This document shows, one piece after another, positions 21,879 to 30,948 of a DNA stretch of 64,000 bases. Position numbers and translations under genes: made by a program. This stretch comes from Lachnospiraceae bacterium GAM79 (GTDB lineage: Bacteria > Bacillota > Clostridia > Lachnospirales > Lachnospiraceae): positions 1,860,001 to 1,924,000 of the forward strand of contig AP018536.1 in the NCBI GenBank assembly GCA_003584705.1, in the 5' to 3' direction. The notes under the pieces are model-generated. The model was given only the letters and a program-made list of their open reading frames with translations, was not told where the DNA came from and ran no database searches. Within the stretch, counting starts at the first letter, position 1. Every line of letters begins with the position of its first letter.

Positions 21879-24556
21879 GACGACCTACATTGAAACGGCT
21901 GATGCTGGGACTGGTGCAGCAGACGGCGGCTTTGCTTTTGCTGGTGGCAATCGCGGCGGTTTTGTTCAATTCCTATCTGGCGGTAGACACAGCGGATGGC
22001 ACAAAAGTATATGAATTATCCCCTCTGGATGCGGAAACGCAATTTGAAGATTCCGTGATTTTCCATGATCTGTTCCAGAGCTCGGTATCGGATATTATCC
22101 AGCTTATGGTGATCAAAGGACAGATGGAGACCAATGGAAGCTTTGATCCGCATAAGCATGTTGATATCACGGAATTTGCTTCAGGGAAAACCGGCGGTGC
22201 AGATTGCCCTGTAACAGCAGTTTATGAGCTGGAAGATCTGATCAAATGGGGAAAATACGGTGCGGAATATACAGATCGTATTATGAGTATGTCGGACTTC
22301 GTGAATTATTTCGGACCGATAGACCTGGAGTCGAACTTCCGCGTGGATGCGGACGGACAGCTGGTGTTCGTGGCAGGCGGAGAGCAGACGGAGGAGCAGA
22401 AGGAAGCAGTCGCACAGGCAATCGAGGCAATTCCGGAGAGCCAGAGAACCGATCGGCTGGAAGACCTGGCTTTCACATACATTGTGAAAGAGAGTGTACA
22501 GGATATCCGGGTATCCAGAGAAGACGATGGTACGCTGACGGTATATTTCCCGATGCTGGTGAACCGTTATGCCACCGTAGACGGAGAGAAGCAGCTGACA
22601 GCCTGTGCGGACAACTGGATCGAATATATTGCGCTGCAGAGCAATCTGGAGATGACGATCCAGACGTTGTCAGCCAACTATGAGCAGTATCAGAACTGTA
22701 ATGATCTGTATAAAGAAGATGCGGGCAATCTGAAATATGTGGTCCGTATGATGACAACAGATGGAGTTAGCAGAACCTATACGAATGTATCGGAGTTTGA
22801 GAACAGTTCCGATAATGATATTACGGATTATTTTTCGGAGTACAGACGGTATCTGATCTATTATCCGGACAGTCTGGAATTTACCGGCAACACAGGAATG
22901 ACTGAGGGCCAGATCTATCAGTATCTGAAAGAGTATGGTTATGTGCATCCGGATATGACTCATATCTGGATCGCAGTGGATACCAATTATCCGGTGGAGG
23001 GAGATTCCTTTTACAATGCCAATGTGGTGTTCCAGAGAATCGTTCCGAATATCTGGTATCTGATCGGCGGAGGGATCCTGCTGGCAGTATTGTGGCTGCT
23101 GGTGGGTATTTATCTTACCGTAACGGCCGGCGTGGCTTACGATGAGGAGGATGAGCCGGTTCTGTACCTGAACGGTATCGATCATGTCTGGATCGAGTTC
23201 ATGGCGCTTTTGCTGGTGGGATTTATCTATGGCGGAAGAATCGGATACGATTATCTGATGAATGTGGCCAATAAGGTATATCTCAGCCATTCCGAGATCC
23301 AGGGGCGGGAGATCACACGGCTGACAGCCTACGGTGTCTTTGCGCTGTATGGCTTCTGCGTAAGCATGGGAATCAATGTTTTCTGGTACAGCCTGATCCG
23401 CAGGATCAAATCCCACAATATGTGGAGTGACAGTTTCCTGCACTGGATCGTCACAAGCTTCGGTAAGGCGGTACATTTTGTGGTTTCCCACAGAAATTCC
23501 GCCATCAGCTCACTGATCCCGTATAATCTGTTTCTACTGGTGAATCTGGCAGGAATTTTCGGAGCTTATCTGCTACGGGGAAAAAGCGCTCTGTGGGTGC
23601 TTCCGGCACTGGGGGCTATTGTGTTGGACGGCATTGTGGGGGTACTAAGGTTCAAGCAAAAAGCGGAGCAGATCGATATCGTGGAAGGAATCCGAAGGAT
23701 CCGTGATGGAGAAGTGGATTATAAGCTGGATGTGGAATCTCTTCATGGGGACAACCGTGAGATGGCGGATGCAGTCAATAACATCGGAGAGGGTATCCGC
23801 AAGGCGGTAAGCACCAGCATGAAGGATGAGCAGATGAAATCGGATCTGATCACCAATGTCTCCCATGATATTAAGACACCGCTGACTTCCATTATCAATT
23901 ATGTGGATCTGTTGAAACGCCTAAAGATCACGGAAGAACCGGCCAGAAGCTATATTGAGGTGCTGGACAGCAAATCCCAGAGACTGAAACAGTTGACGGA
24001 TGATCTGGTGGAGGCTTCGAAAATCTCCTCCGGTAACATTGTGCTGAATCTGGAACAGTTGAACCTGACGGAACTGCTGAATCAGGCAGTGGGAGAATTC
24101 TCCGACAGAATGGAAGAGAAAAAGCTGCAGGTGATCTTTGACGGAAATGATGTGGCCGGCATGATCTATGCCGACAGCCGCAGGATGTGGAGAATCATTG
24201 AAAATCTGTTTCAGAATATCTGCAAGTATGCCCTGGAGGGAACCAGAGTCTATCTGGAGATGCAGGTAAAGGACGGAAGAGTCATCGCTTCTCTGAAAAA
24301 TATTTCCGACCGGCCCATGAATCTCAAGGGTGAGGAACTGTCAGAGAGATTTATCCGGGGAGATGCTTCCCGTACTACCGAGGGAAGTGGTCTGGGTCTG
24401 TATATTGCGAAAAATCTGACCAAGGCACAGCACGGAGAATTCCAGATTCAGCTGGATGGAGATCTGTTTAAGATTATATTGGATTTCCCGGAATACCATA
24501 AGCCGGAAGAACCCGCCACTGAGCAGCTGAAGGAGACCGTGTCGAAAGAGGTTTAG
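21875..24556 (+). CDS. Large multi-pass sensor histidine kinase
   Basis: 893 residues, longer than typical VanS-type kinases. One membrane helix at about 8-33 is followed by an extracytoplasmic domain of about 355 residues, then five hydrophobic segments (about 392-418, 439-460, 482-507, 546-570 and 572-593), a HAMP-like linker, the H box VSHDIKTPLTSI (H664), and an ATPase domain with NLFQNICKYA and GSGLGLYIAKNL. The large outer domain implies an extracellular ligand or stress, unidentified. The same architecture is frequent in Lachnospiraceae. The neighbouring genes do not reveal the target regulon. Confidence 0.93.
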   Translation: MRRPTLKRLMLGLVQQTAALLLLVAIAAVLFNSYLAVDTADGTKVYELSPLDAETQFEDSVIFHDLFQSSVSDIIQLMVIKGQMETNGSFDPHKHVDITEFASGKTGGADCPVTAVYELEDLIKWGKYGAEYTDRIMSMSDFVNYFGPIDLESNFRVDADGQLVFVAGGEQTEEQKEAVAQAIEAIPESQRTDRLEDLAFTYIVKESVQDIRVSREDDGTLTVYFPMLVNRYATVDGEKQLTACADNWIEYIALQSNLEMTIQTLSANYEQYQNCNDLYKEDAGNLKYVVRMMTTDGVSRTYTNVSEFENSSDNDITDYFSEYRRYLIYYPDSLEFTGNTGMTEGQIYQYLKEYGYVHPDMTHIWIAVDTNYPVEGDSFYNANVVFQRIVPNIWYLIGGGILLAVLWLLVGIYLTVTAGVAYDEEDEPVLYLNGIDHVWIEFMALLLVGFIYGGRIGYDYLMNVANKVYLSHSEIQGREITRLTAYGVFALYGFCVSMGINVFWYSLIRRIKSHNMWSDSFLHWIVTSFGKAVHFVVSHRNSAISSLIPYNLFLLVNLAGIFGAYLLRGKSALWVLPALGAIVLDGIVGVLRFKQKAEQIDIVEGIRRIRDGEVDYKLDVESLHGDNREMADAVNNIGEGIRKAVSTSMKDEQMKSDLITNVSHDIKTPLTSIINYVDLLKRLKITEEPARSYIEVLDSKSQRLKQLTDDLVEASKISSGNIVLNLEQLNLTELLNQAVGEFSDRMEEKKLQVIFDGNDVAGMIYADSRRMWRIIENLFQNICKYALEGTRVYLEMQVKDGRVIASLKNISDRPMNLKGEELSERFIRGDASRTTEGSGLGLYIAKNLTKAQHGEFQIQLDGDLFKIILDFPEYHKPEEPATEQLKETVSKEV

Positions 24557-24597
24557 AAATGGCGAAATAAGAAATACTGAAATAAGCAATATAACTG

Positions 24598-24634
24598 AAA
24601 AACGCAGAAACCATAACGGCTTCTGCGTTTTTTT
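24598..24634. terminator. Bidirectional terminator between the kinase and prs
   Basis: AACGCAGAA (24601-24609) pairs with TTCTGCGTT (24621-24629), with A residues before and a T run after, so it serves both convergent genes. Confidence 0.88.
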
Positions 24635-24658
24635 ATGCGTTGTCAGATCTGTTGGAAA

Positions 24659-25858
24659 TTAAAAATGAAATTCGCTCATTTCCGTACGATTGTTGTAGAC
24701 TTCTACAATACCGTGGATCTTTTCGGTGGTAGCCATGACATTGGACAGAGAAGCGTCATGGTTCATAAAGTCGATCAGGGAAGCAATGAACTTGCTCATA
24801 TCGGCTTCCACGAAATAAGGTCTGGTGTAGATCTCAGGCGGCAGATAGGTAAGGTTCGTAGTAATGACCTTATCGAAATCACCATGCTCGTAAGCAGCGT
24901 CGAAATTCTTCAGACCGTCGGTGAACAAGCCGAAAGTACAGCAGATATATACGCGTCTGGCTTTCATGGCCTTTAACTGTTTTGCAGTATCCAGCATACT
25001 TCCACCGGAGGAGATCATGTCATCGATGATGATGATATCCTTACCTTCAATATTGTCACCTAAGAATTCGTGAGCAACGATAGGGTTCTTGCCGTTGACG
25101 ATGGTGGAATAGTCACGTCTCTTGTAGAACATACCAGTATCGACACCCAGAACGCTGGCAAAATAAATGGCACGATCCAGAGCTCCTTCATCCGGGCTGA
25201 TGACTAACAGATGATCCTTGTCCACGATCATATCGTCCTCGGAATTTAACAAGGACTTGATGAACTGGTAAGGGGTGGTAAAATTATCAAATCCATTCAG
25301 CGGAGTGGAGTTCTGTACTCTGGGATCATGGGCATCAAAAGTGATAAAGTTATCAATTCCCATATCCCGTAACTCTTCCAGTGCATAAGCACAGTCCAGG
25401 GATTCTCTGCCGCTGCGGCGATGCTGTCTGCCTTCATAGAGGAAAGGCATGATGACGTTGATACGTCTGGCCTTGCCGTTGCAGGCGGCGATGACACGCT
25501 TCAGATCCTGGTAGTGGTCATCAGGAGACATGTGGTTGGTATAGCCGTTCATGTTGTAAGTAATACTATGATTGCATACATCGGTGAGAATGAACAGATC
25601 CTTACCGCGGATGGTCTCGCTGATCTGCGCTTTGGCTTCACCGCTTCCGAAACGGGGCACATCCACGTCTACGAGATAGTTGCTCTCGATATAGCCGTGA
25701 AAGGCAGGATCGTTTTTCACTTTGTCATTATGGATACTCTTACGGAATTCTACCATGTAGTCATTGATGCGGCGTCCCATTTTTTCTGCGGAAGGCAGAG
25801 CGATGATCTTCAAAGGAGCCACGGGCATGGCATTTTCCAGTTCGTGTAAATTAGGCAT
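24659..25858 (-). CDS. prs: Ribose-phosphate pyrophosphokinase, long divergent form
   Basis: 399 residues, about 80 more than classical Prs. The PRPP loop is IIIIDDMISSGGSM (about 275-288). Other Prs landmarks are altered: the flexible loop region reads MPFLYEGRQHRRSGRESL, the ATP/ribose region FDAHDPRVQNSTPL, and SPDEGALDRA replaces the usual SPDxGG. The overall order of domains is kept, so synthesis of PRPP from ribose 5-phosphate and ATP is the likely activity; regulation by Pi/ADP may differ. AGGAGG lies 6 bases before the ATG. It stands alone between a bidirectional terminator and divergent promoters. Confidence 0.88.
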   Translation of the reverse strand: MPNLHELENAMPVAPLKIIALPSAEKMGRRINDYMVEFRKSIHNDKVKNDPAFHGYIESNYLVDVDVPRFGSGEAKAQISETIRGKDLFILTDVCNHSITYNMNGYTNHMSPDDHYQDLKRVIAACNGKARRINVIMPFLYEGRQHRRSGRESLDCAYALEELRDMGIDNFITFDAHDPRVQNSTPLNGFDNFTTPYQFIKSLLNSEDDMIVDKDHLLVISPDEGALDRAIYFASVLGVDTGMFYKRRDYSTIVNGKNPIVAHEFLGDNIEGKDIIIIDDMISSGGSMLDTAKQLKAMKARRVYICCTFGLFTDGLKNFDAAYEHGDFDKVITTNLTYLPPEIYTRPYFVEADMSKFIASLIDFMNHDASLSNVMATTEKIHGIVEVYNNRTEMSEFHF

Positions 25859-25969
25859 GATGTCCCTCCTGGACGAGCTTTATTGTTCGTAAAAATATGC
25901 AGATCTTCCTTCGCAAAAGCGCATCTTCGATGCTTAATTTTGCGGAACTATTCTGAATATAACAATTAA

Positions 25970-25998
25970 TTTATAACATTATGCTAGTGACACGTCAA
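25970..25998 (-). promoter_or_regulatory. Promoter of prs (minus strand)
   Basis: On the minus strand: TTGACG (25998-25993), 17 bp, TATAAA (25975-25970). Its -35 box directly abuts that of the divergent promoter. Confidence 0.65.
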
Positions 25999-26015
25999 GG
26001 AATTTCTTGTACAAT
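25987..26015 (+). promoter_or_regulatory. Promoter of the DUF512 gene
   Basis: GTGACA (25987-25992), 17 bp, TACAAT (26010-26015). It overlaps the prs promoter, so the two cannot be occupied at once. Confidence 0.65.
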
Positions 26016-26046
26016 GGATAGGAGAAAGATGGTTAGGTGAATTAGA

Positions 26047-27399
26047 ATGAAGAAAAAAGAACATATTGTAAAAACAGTAAAGCCGGGAAGCATCGCGGAG
26101 GAACTGGAGATCGCTCCCGGAGATAAAGTACTGGCCATAGATAATACAGAGATCGAAGACATTTTTGATTATCAGTTTCTGACACAGGATACTTATATTG
26201 AGATGCTGGTAGAGAAGCCGGACGGAGAGCAGTGGCTCTTAGAGATCGACAAGGAATTTGATGAGGATATGGGCATCGAATTTGAGAACGGTCTGATGGA
26301 CGAATACCGTCATTGCCATAACAAATGCATTTTCTGCTTTATCGATCAGATGCCGAAGGGCATGCGGGATACCCTGTATTTTAAGGATGACGATTCCCGT
26401 CTGTCTTTTTTGCAAGGAAATTATGTGACACTGACAAATATGTCAGACCATGATATCGACAGAATCTGCAGATATCATCTGTCGCCCATCAATATTTCCT
26501 TCCAGACCATGAACCCGGATCTGCGTTGTAAGATGCTGAATAACCGTTTCGCCGGGGAGGCACTGAAAAAGGTGGATATCCTGAATGAAGCCGGAATCCG
26601 GATGAACGGACAGATCGTACTCTGCAAGGGTGTAAACGATGGCAAGGAACTGGAATACAGCATCCGGAAGCTGATGGAATATCTGCCAAATGTGGAAAGT
26701 GTCTCGGTGGTGCCGGTAGGATTATCCAGGTACCGGGAGGGATTATATCCGTTAGAGCCGTTTAATGCGCAGGATGCTGGTGAGATCATTGATCTGATCG
26801 AGAAATACCAGAAGATCTGCATGGAAAAATATGGGACACACTTTATCCAGGCCAGTGATGAATGGTACATTCTGGCGGGCAGAGAGGTGCCGGAAGAGGA
26901 ACGTTACGACGGATATCTGCAGTTGGAGAACGGTGTTGGAATGATCCGCCTGCTATTGGATGAATTCCACGACGGACTGAAGAGGCGTACCGCAGAAAAG
27001 GAAGCGGGAAAAAAGCCATCCTGGGAAGGCACCAGAGAGATCTCTCTGGCTACGGGAAGACTGGCGTTTCCTTATTTAAAGAAGATGTCGGAAGAAATGA
27101 TGTCGGAATACCCCGGCCTGCAGATACATGTCTATGAGGTCATCAATGAATTTTTCGGAGAGCTGATCACGGTGTCCGGACTTCTGACGGGACAGGATAT
27201 CGTAAAGCAGTTAAAGGACAAAAATCTGGGAGAAGCATTGTATCTTCCCCGGAATGTACTCAGAAGCGGAGCGGATCTGTTCCTGGATGATTATACGCTG
27301 GCAGACGTGGAGGGGGCTTTACAAGTGCCCGTGAATATTGTAAAATCAAGCGGATATGATCTTGTGGATGCCCTGCTTGGAGAAGATGCATCTGAATAG
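26047..27399 (+). CDS. DUF512 family protein with PDZ-like and radical-SAM-like domains
   Basis: 450 residues. An N-terminal PDZ-like segment (VKPGSIAEELEIAPGDKVLAI) leads to a CxxxCxxC cluster, C90, C94 and C97 (CHNKCIFCF), the radical-SAM spacing, and then the hallmark FIDQMPKGMRDTLYFKDDD of the DUF512 family. The rest forms the DUF512 domain. These proteins precede der in many Clostridia and their substrate is unknown. der starts 34 bases downstream, so they are probably co-transcribed. Confidence 0.9.
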   Translation: MKKKEHIVKTVKPGSIAEELEIAPGDKVLAIDNTEIEDIFDYQFLTQDTYIEMLVEKPDGEQWLLEIDKEFDEDMGIEFENGLMDEYRHCHNKCIFCFIDQMPKGMRDTLYFKDDDSRLSFLQGNYVTLTNMSDHDIDRICRYHLSPINISFQTMNPDLRCKMLNNRFAGEALKKVDILNEAGIRMNGQIVLCKGVNDGKELEYSIRKLMEYLPNVESVSVVPVGLSRYREGLYPLEPFNAQDAGEIIDLIEKYQKICMEKYGTHFIQASDEWYILAGREVPEEERYDGYLQLENGVGMIRLLLDEFHDGLKRRTAEKEAGKKPSWEGTREISLATGRLAFPYLKKMSEEMMSEYPGLQIHVYEVINEFFGELITVSGLLTGQDIVKQLKDKNLGEALYLPRNVLRSGADLFLDDYTLADVEGALQVPVNIVKSSGYDLVDALLGEDASE

Positions 27400-27433
27400 A
27401 TTTTAAGATGGTAAATAAGAAACGGAGGAAATT

Positions 27434-28774
27434 ATGGCAAAGAGAAAAACCAAGCCCATCGTTGCGGTGGTGGGACGCCCGAATGTCGGTAAGTCCACCC
27501 TGTTCAATGCACTGGCTGGCGAAAATATATCTATTGTGAAAGATACACCCGGTATTACCAGAGACCGTATCTATGCGGATATCCACTGGCTGGATATGAC
27601 ATTTACCCTGATCGACACCGGAGGTATCGAGCCGGACAGCAAGGACGTGATCCTGTCCCAGATGCGGGAACAGGCAGAGATCGCTATGGAGACTGCAGAC
27701 GTGATCATTTTCCTGGTGGATGTAAAGCAGGGACTGGTGGATGCGGATTCCAAGGTGGCAGACATGCTGCGCCGTTCCCACAAGCCCGTGGTACTGGTGG
27801 TCAATAAGGTGGACAGCTTCCAGAAGTATATGGCGGATGTCTACGAATTCTACAATCTGGGTATTGGCGATCCCCATCCGATCTCTGCGGTGAATCGTCT
27901 GGGAATCGGTGACATGCTGGAGGCCGTAACGGAATATTTTGATAAGGAACAGGCAGAGGAAGAAGAGGATGACCGCACCCGTGTGGCCATCGTCGGAAAG
28001 CCCAATGTCGGCAAGTCTTCCCTGATCAACAAACTGCTGGGTGAGAACCGTCTGATCGTTTCTGATATCGCGGGTACCACCAGAGATGCGGTGGATACCG
28101 AGATCACTTATAACGGCAAAGAATATGTCTTCATTGATACTGCCGGTCTTCGCCGGAAGAACAAGATCAAGGAAGAACTGGAGCGTTATATGATCGTCCG
28201 TACCGTCAGTGCCGTAGAGCGTGCCGAGGTGGTGGTACTGATGATCGATGCAGAGGAAGGTGTTACGGAGCAGGATGCGAAGATCGCCGGAATCGCCCAT
28301 GAGAGAGGAAAGGCTACGATCATCGTGGTGAACAAATGGGATGCTATCGAAAAGGATGACAAGACCATTTATAAATTTACCGAAAAGGTGCGTAATACCT
28401 TATCCTTCATGCCCTATGCAGAGCTTCTGTTCGTCTCTGCGAAAACAGGACAGAGACTGCCCAAGCTGTTCGAGACTATCGATATCGTCAGTGAGAATCA
28501 CGCCATGCGTGTGGCTACCGGTGTGCTGAATGAGATCATGGCAGAGGCCGTGGCCATGCAGCAGCCACCTTCCGACAAGGGTAAGAGACTTCGTCTGTAC
28601 TACATTACTCAGGTGGCGGTAAAACCCCCTACCTTTGTTATTTTCGTAAATGATAAGGAGCTGATGCATTTCTCCTATACCAGATATATTGAGAATCAGA
28701 TCCGGGAGACCTTTGGTTTCAAGGGGACGCCCCTCCGGTTTATCATCAGAGAACGAAAGGAAAAAGATCAATAA
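27434..28774 (+). CDS. der: Ribosome biogenesis GTPase Der (EngA)
   Basis: 446 residues with two tandem G domains, G1 motifs GRPNVGKST (about 14-22) and GKPNVGKSS (about 192-200), G3 DTGG and DTAG, G4 NKVD and NKWD, and a C-terminal KH-like domain. The double-GTPase layout is unique to Der, which acts in 50S assembly. AACGGAGG precedes the ATG. The stop overlaps the plsY start by one base. Confidence 0.98.
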   Translation: MAKRKTKPIVAVVGRPNVGKSTLFNALAGENISIVKDTPGITRDRIYADIHWLDMTFTLIDTGGIEPDSKDVILSQMREQAEIAMETADVIIFLVDVKQGLVDADSKVADMLRRSHKPVVLVVNKVDSFQKYMADVYEFYNLGIGDPHPISAVNRLGIGDMLEAVTEYFDKEQAEEEEDDRTRVAIVGKPNVGKSSLINKLLGENRLIVSDIAGTTRDAVDTEITYNGKEYVFIDTAGLRRKNKIKEELERYMIVRTVSAVERAEVVVLMIDAEEGVTEQDAKIAGIAHERGKATIIVVNKWDAIEKDDKTIYKFTEKVRNTLSFMPYAELLFVSAKTGQRLPKLFETIDIVSENHAMRVATGVLNEIMAEAVAMQQPPSDKGKRLRLYYITQVAVKPPTFVIFVNDKELMHFSYTRYIENQIRETFGFKGTPLRFIIRERKEKDQ

Positions 28775-29460
28775 TGGAACGTGTTATCTGTTTACTCATC
28801 GGTTATGTGTTCGGCCTGTTTCAGACCGCATACTTTTACGGAAAGGCAAAGGGAATCGATATCCGTAAGTACGGAAGTGGCAATGCCGGTACCACCAATG
28901 CTCTGAGAGTGCTGGGAACCAAGGCAGGACTGATCGTACTGGCGGGAGACTGCTTAAAGTGTATCGTTGCCGTATGCATCACCAAGGCATTGTTCACTAC
29001 CGGACATCCGGAGAATATTTATCTGCTGTGCCTGTACACCGGTGCAGGAGCCATCATCGGACATAACTTCCCGTTTTACATGGGATTCAAGGGAGGAAAA
29101 GGAATCGCTGCCACAGCAGGACTGATCCTGTCGTTCCATCCTTATTTTATCGTGATGGGCGTGGTATTGTTCTTCGGAACCTTCCTGACCACCCATTATG
29201 TGTCTCTGGGATCATTATTGGTATATGCAGGATTTATGATCCAGATGGTGGTCTGCGGACAGACGGGGCTGTTCGGCACCATGCCGCAGTCACAGCTATA
29301 TGAAATGTACGCCATCACCGCATTTTTAACAGTCATGGCATACTGGAAACACAGACAGAATATCGTGCGTCTGATCCACGGGAACGAGAGGAAGACTTAT
29401 CTGTTCAAGAATAAGAAATCAGCCGAAGCGCAGACAGAAATCTCAGGGGAGGACAAATAA
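28774..29460 (+). CDS. plsY: Glycerol-3-phosphate acyltransferase PlsY
   Basis: 228 residues, an integral membrane protein with about five helices. The conserved motifs are KYGSGNAGTTNALRVLG and GHNFPFYMGFKGGKGIAATAG, which form the catalytic and phosphate-binding loops. It uses acyl-phosphate to acylate glycerol-3-phosphate, the first step of phospholipid synthesis. It is followed by gpsA, which makes that glycerol-3-phosphate, after 3 bases. Confidence 0.97.
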   Translation: MERVICLLIGYVFGLFQTAYFYGKAKGIDIRKYGSGNAGTTNALRVLGTKAGLIVLAGDCLKCIVAVCITKALFTTGHPENIYLLCLYTGAGAIIGHNFPFYMGFKGGKGIAATAGLILSFHPYFIVMGVVLFFGTFLTTHYVSLGSLLVYAGFMIQMVVCGQTGLFGTMPQSQLYEMYAITAFLTVMAYWKHRQNIVRLIHGNERKTYLFKNKKSAEAQTEISGEDK

Positions 29461-29463
29461 GCT

Positions 29464-30477
29464 ATGGCAAAAGTATGTATATTGGGTGGCGGAAGCTGGG
29501 GCATCGGCCTGTCAGTGGTATTACATAAAAACGGACATGAGGTGACGGTATGGTCTGCGGTTCCCGCAGAGATTCAGATGCTTCAGGAGAATCACGAGCA
29601 TAAGATGCTGCCGGGAGTAAAGCTTCCGGAGGATATGATCTTTACGACGGATGATAAACAGGCCATCGAGGGCAAGGACCTGTTGGTCATGGCAGTGGCA
29701 AGCTCTTATACCAGAAGCACAGCACACCGCATCAGCCCGCTGGTGGCACAGGGACAGAAAATTGTCAGTGTCTCCAAGGGAATCGAGGAGCATACCCTGA
29801 TGACCCAGGCGCAGATCATCGAAGATGAGATTCCGCAGGCACAGGTAGCGGTGCTGTCCGGACCTACCCACGCGGAGGAAGTCAGCCGCGGGATTCCTAC
29901 AACGATCGTAGCGGGTTCTAAGAGCAAAAGCTGTGCGGAATATGTGCAGAATCTGTTCATGAACGAAGTGTTCCGTGTCTATACCAGCCCCGATGTACTG
30001 GGAATTGAGCTGGGCGGTGCACTGAAAAATGTAGTGGCACTGGCTGCCGGTATCGCAGACGGACTGGGCTACGGAGATAATACGAAGGCTGCGCTGATCA
30101 CCAGAGGCATTACCGAAATCGCAAGACTTGGTACTGCCATGGGTGGTAATTTTGAGACTTTCTGCGGTCTGACCGGTATCGGAGATCTGATCGTGACCTG
30201 CGCCAGCATGCATTCCCGCAACCGTCGTGCCGGTATCCTCATCGGACAGGGCAAGACCTACGAGGAAGCCATGAAGGAAGTACAGATGGTGGTAGAGGGC
30301 GTGTATTCCGCTAAAGCGGCCATGGAACTGTCGAAAAAATATGATGTTCAGCTGCCTATTATCGAGCAGGTAAATGAAGTGCTCTTTGATGGTAAGCCCG
30401 CGGATCAGGCGGTAAAAGAACTGATGCTTCGTGACAAGAAGCTGGAAGTATCCCACCTGCCCTGGCCGGAAGAATAG
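29464..30477 (+). CDS. gpsA: NAD(P)H-dependent glycerol-3-phosphate dehydrogenase
   Basis: 337 residues. The nucleotide-binding loop is ILGGGSWGIGLSVVL. GPTHAEEVSRG, the catalytic-Lys region ELGGALKNVVALAAGIADGLG and GLTGIGDLIVTCASMHSRNR identify GpsA, which reduces dihydroxyacetone phosphate. Last gene of the DUF512-der-plsY-gpsA unit, linking lipid precursor synthesis with a ribosome assembly GTPase. Confidence 0.98.
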   Translation: MAKVCILGGGSWGIGLSVVLHKNGHEVTVWSAVPAEIQMLQENHEHKMLPGVKLPEDMIFTTDDKQAIEGKDLLVMAVASSYTRSTAHRISPLVAQGQKIVSVSKGIEEHTLMTQAQIIEDEIPQAQVAVLSGPTHAEEVSRGIPTTIVAGSKSKSCAEYVQNLFMNEVFRVYTSPDVLGIELGGALKNVVALAAGIADGLGYGDNTKAALITRGITEIARLGTAMGGNFETFCGLTGIGDLIVTCASMHSRNRRAGILIGQGKTYEEAMKEVQMVVEGVYSAKAAMELSKKYDVQLPIIEQVNEVLFDGKPADQAVKELMLRDKKLEVSHLPWPEE

Positions 30478-30517
30478 ACCCGTAAGGCGGCTCCTGCCAG
30501 CAGCAAAATTTTAAGTG

Positions 30518-30546
30518 TTGACAGAAAAACGCAGACTGGCTATAAT
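30518..30546 (+). promoter_or_regulatory. Full-consensus SigA promoter of tyrS
   Basis: TTGACA (30518-30523), 17 bp, TATAAT (30541-30546). High constitutive initiation fits control by the downstream T-box. Confidence 0.9.
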
Positions 30547-30574
30547 AAGGTCATGTTTAGCGCAAACATAGGAT

Positions 30575-30871
30575 AAGAAGAATGCGATGAAGGGAAGAAG
30601 TACTGTTCCTCCACTTCTGACAGAGAGCAGCCGGTCGGTGAGAGGCGCACAGAAGCAGAGCAGGAATACATCCCGGAGCAGCCGGTGGAAAGAGAAGGAT
30701 CAGTAGATTTTATGAGAGGATCCCGAACGAGTAGATCAGGACGGCAGGCACCGATATCGGCCGAAGTATTGATAGATACTTACTGAGCTGTCAGATGTGA
30801 GTCTGGCTGGAACATTAGGTGGTAACACGAGTGATTAAGCTCGTCCTTTTGAAAAAGGGGCGGGCTTTTTT
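30575..30871 (+). ncRNA. T-box leader, tyrosine-specific, controlling tyrS
   Basis: Stem I carries AGTA at 30599-30602 and the opposite strand GAA followed by specifier TAC at 30667-30669, the tyrosine codon. The T-box core AGGTGGTAACACG is at 30817-30829; its TGGT pairs with the ACCA end of uncharged tRNA-Tyr. The terminator (AAGCTCGTCC to GGGCGGGCTT, then a T run to 30871) competes with the antiterminator. Uncharged tRNA-Tyr would allow transcription into tyrS. The 470-base gap after gpsA is fully explained by the promoter and this leader. The 5' boundary is approximate. Confidence 0.93.
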
Positions 30872-30948
30872 AGTGCCTTTGGAGCCGATTCCCCCAAAAT
30901 GTAAAAAAGGTATACAGAGTAAAAAGAACCCAAAAAGGAGAAGAGAAA

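Noticed and set aside
27260..28300. Minus-strand frame of 346 codons opposite der
   Set aside because: Antisense of an invariant GTPase gene; composition and lack of start signals argue against coding.
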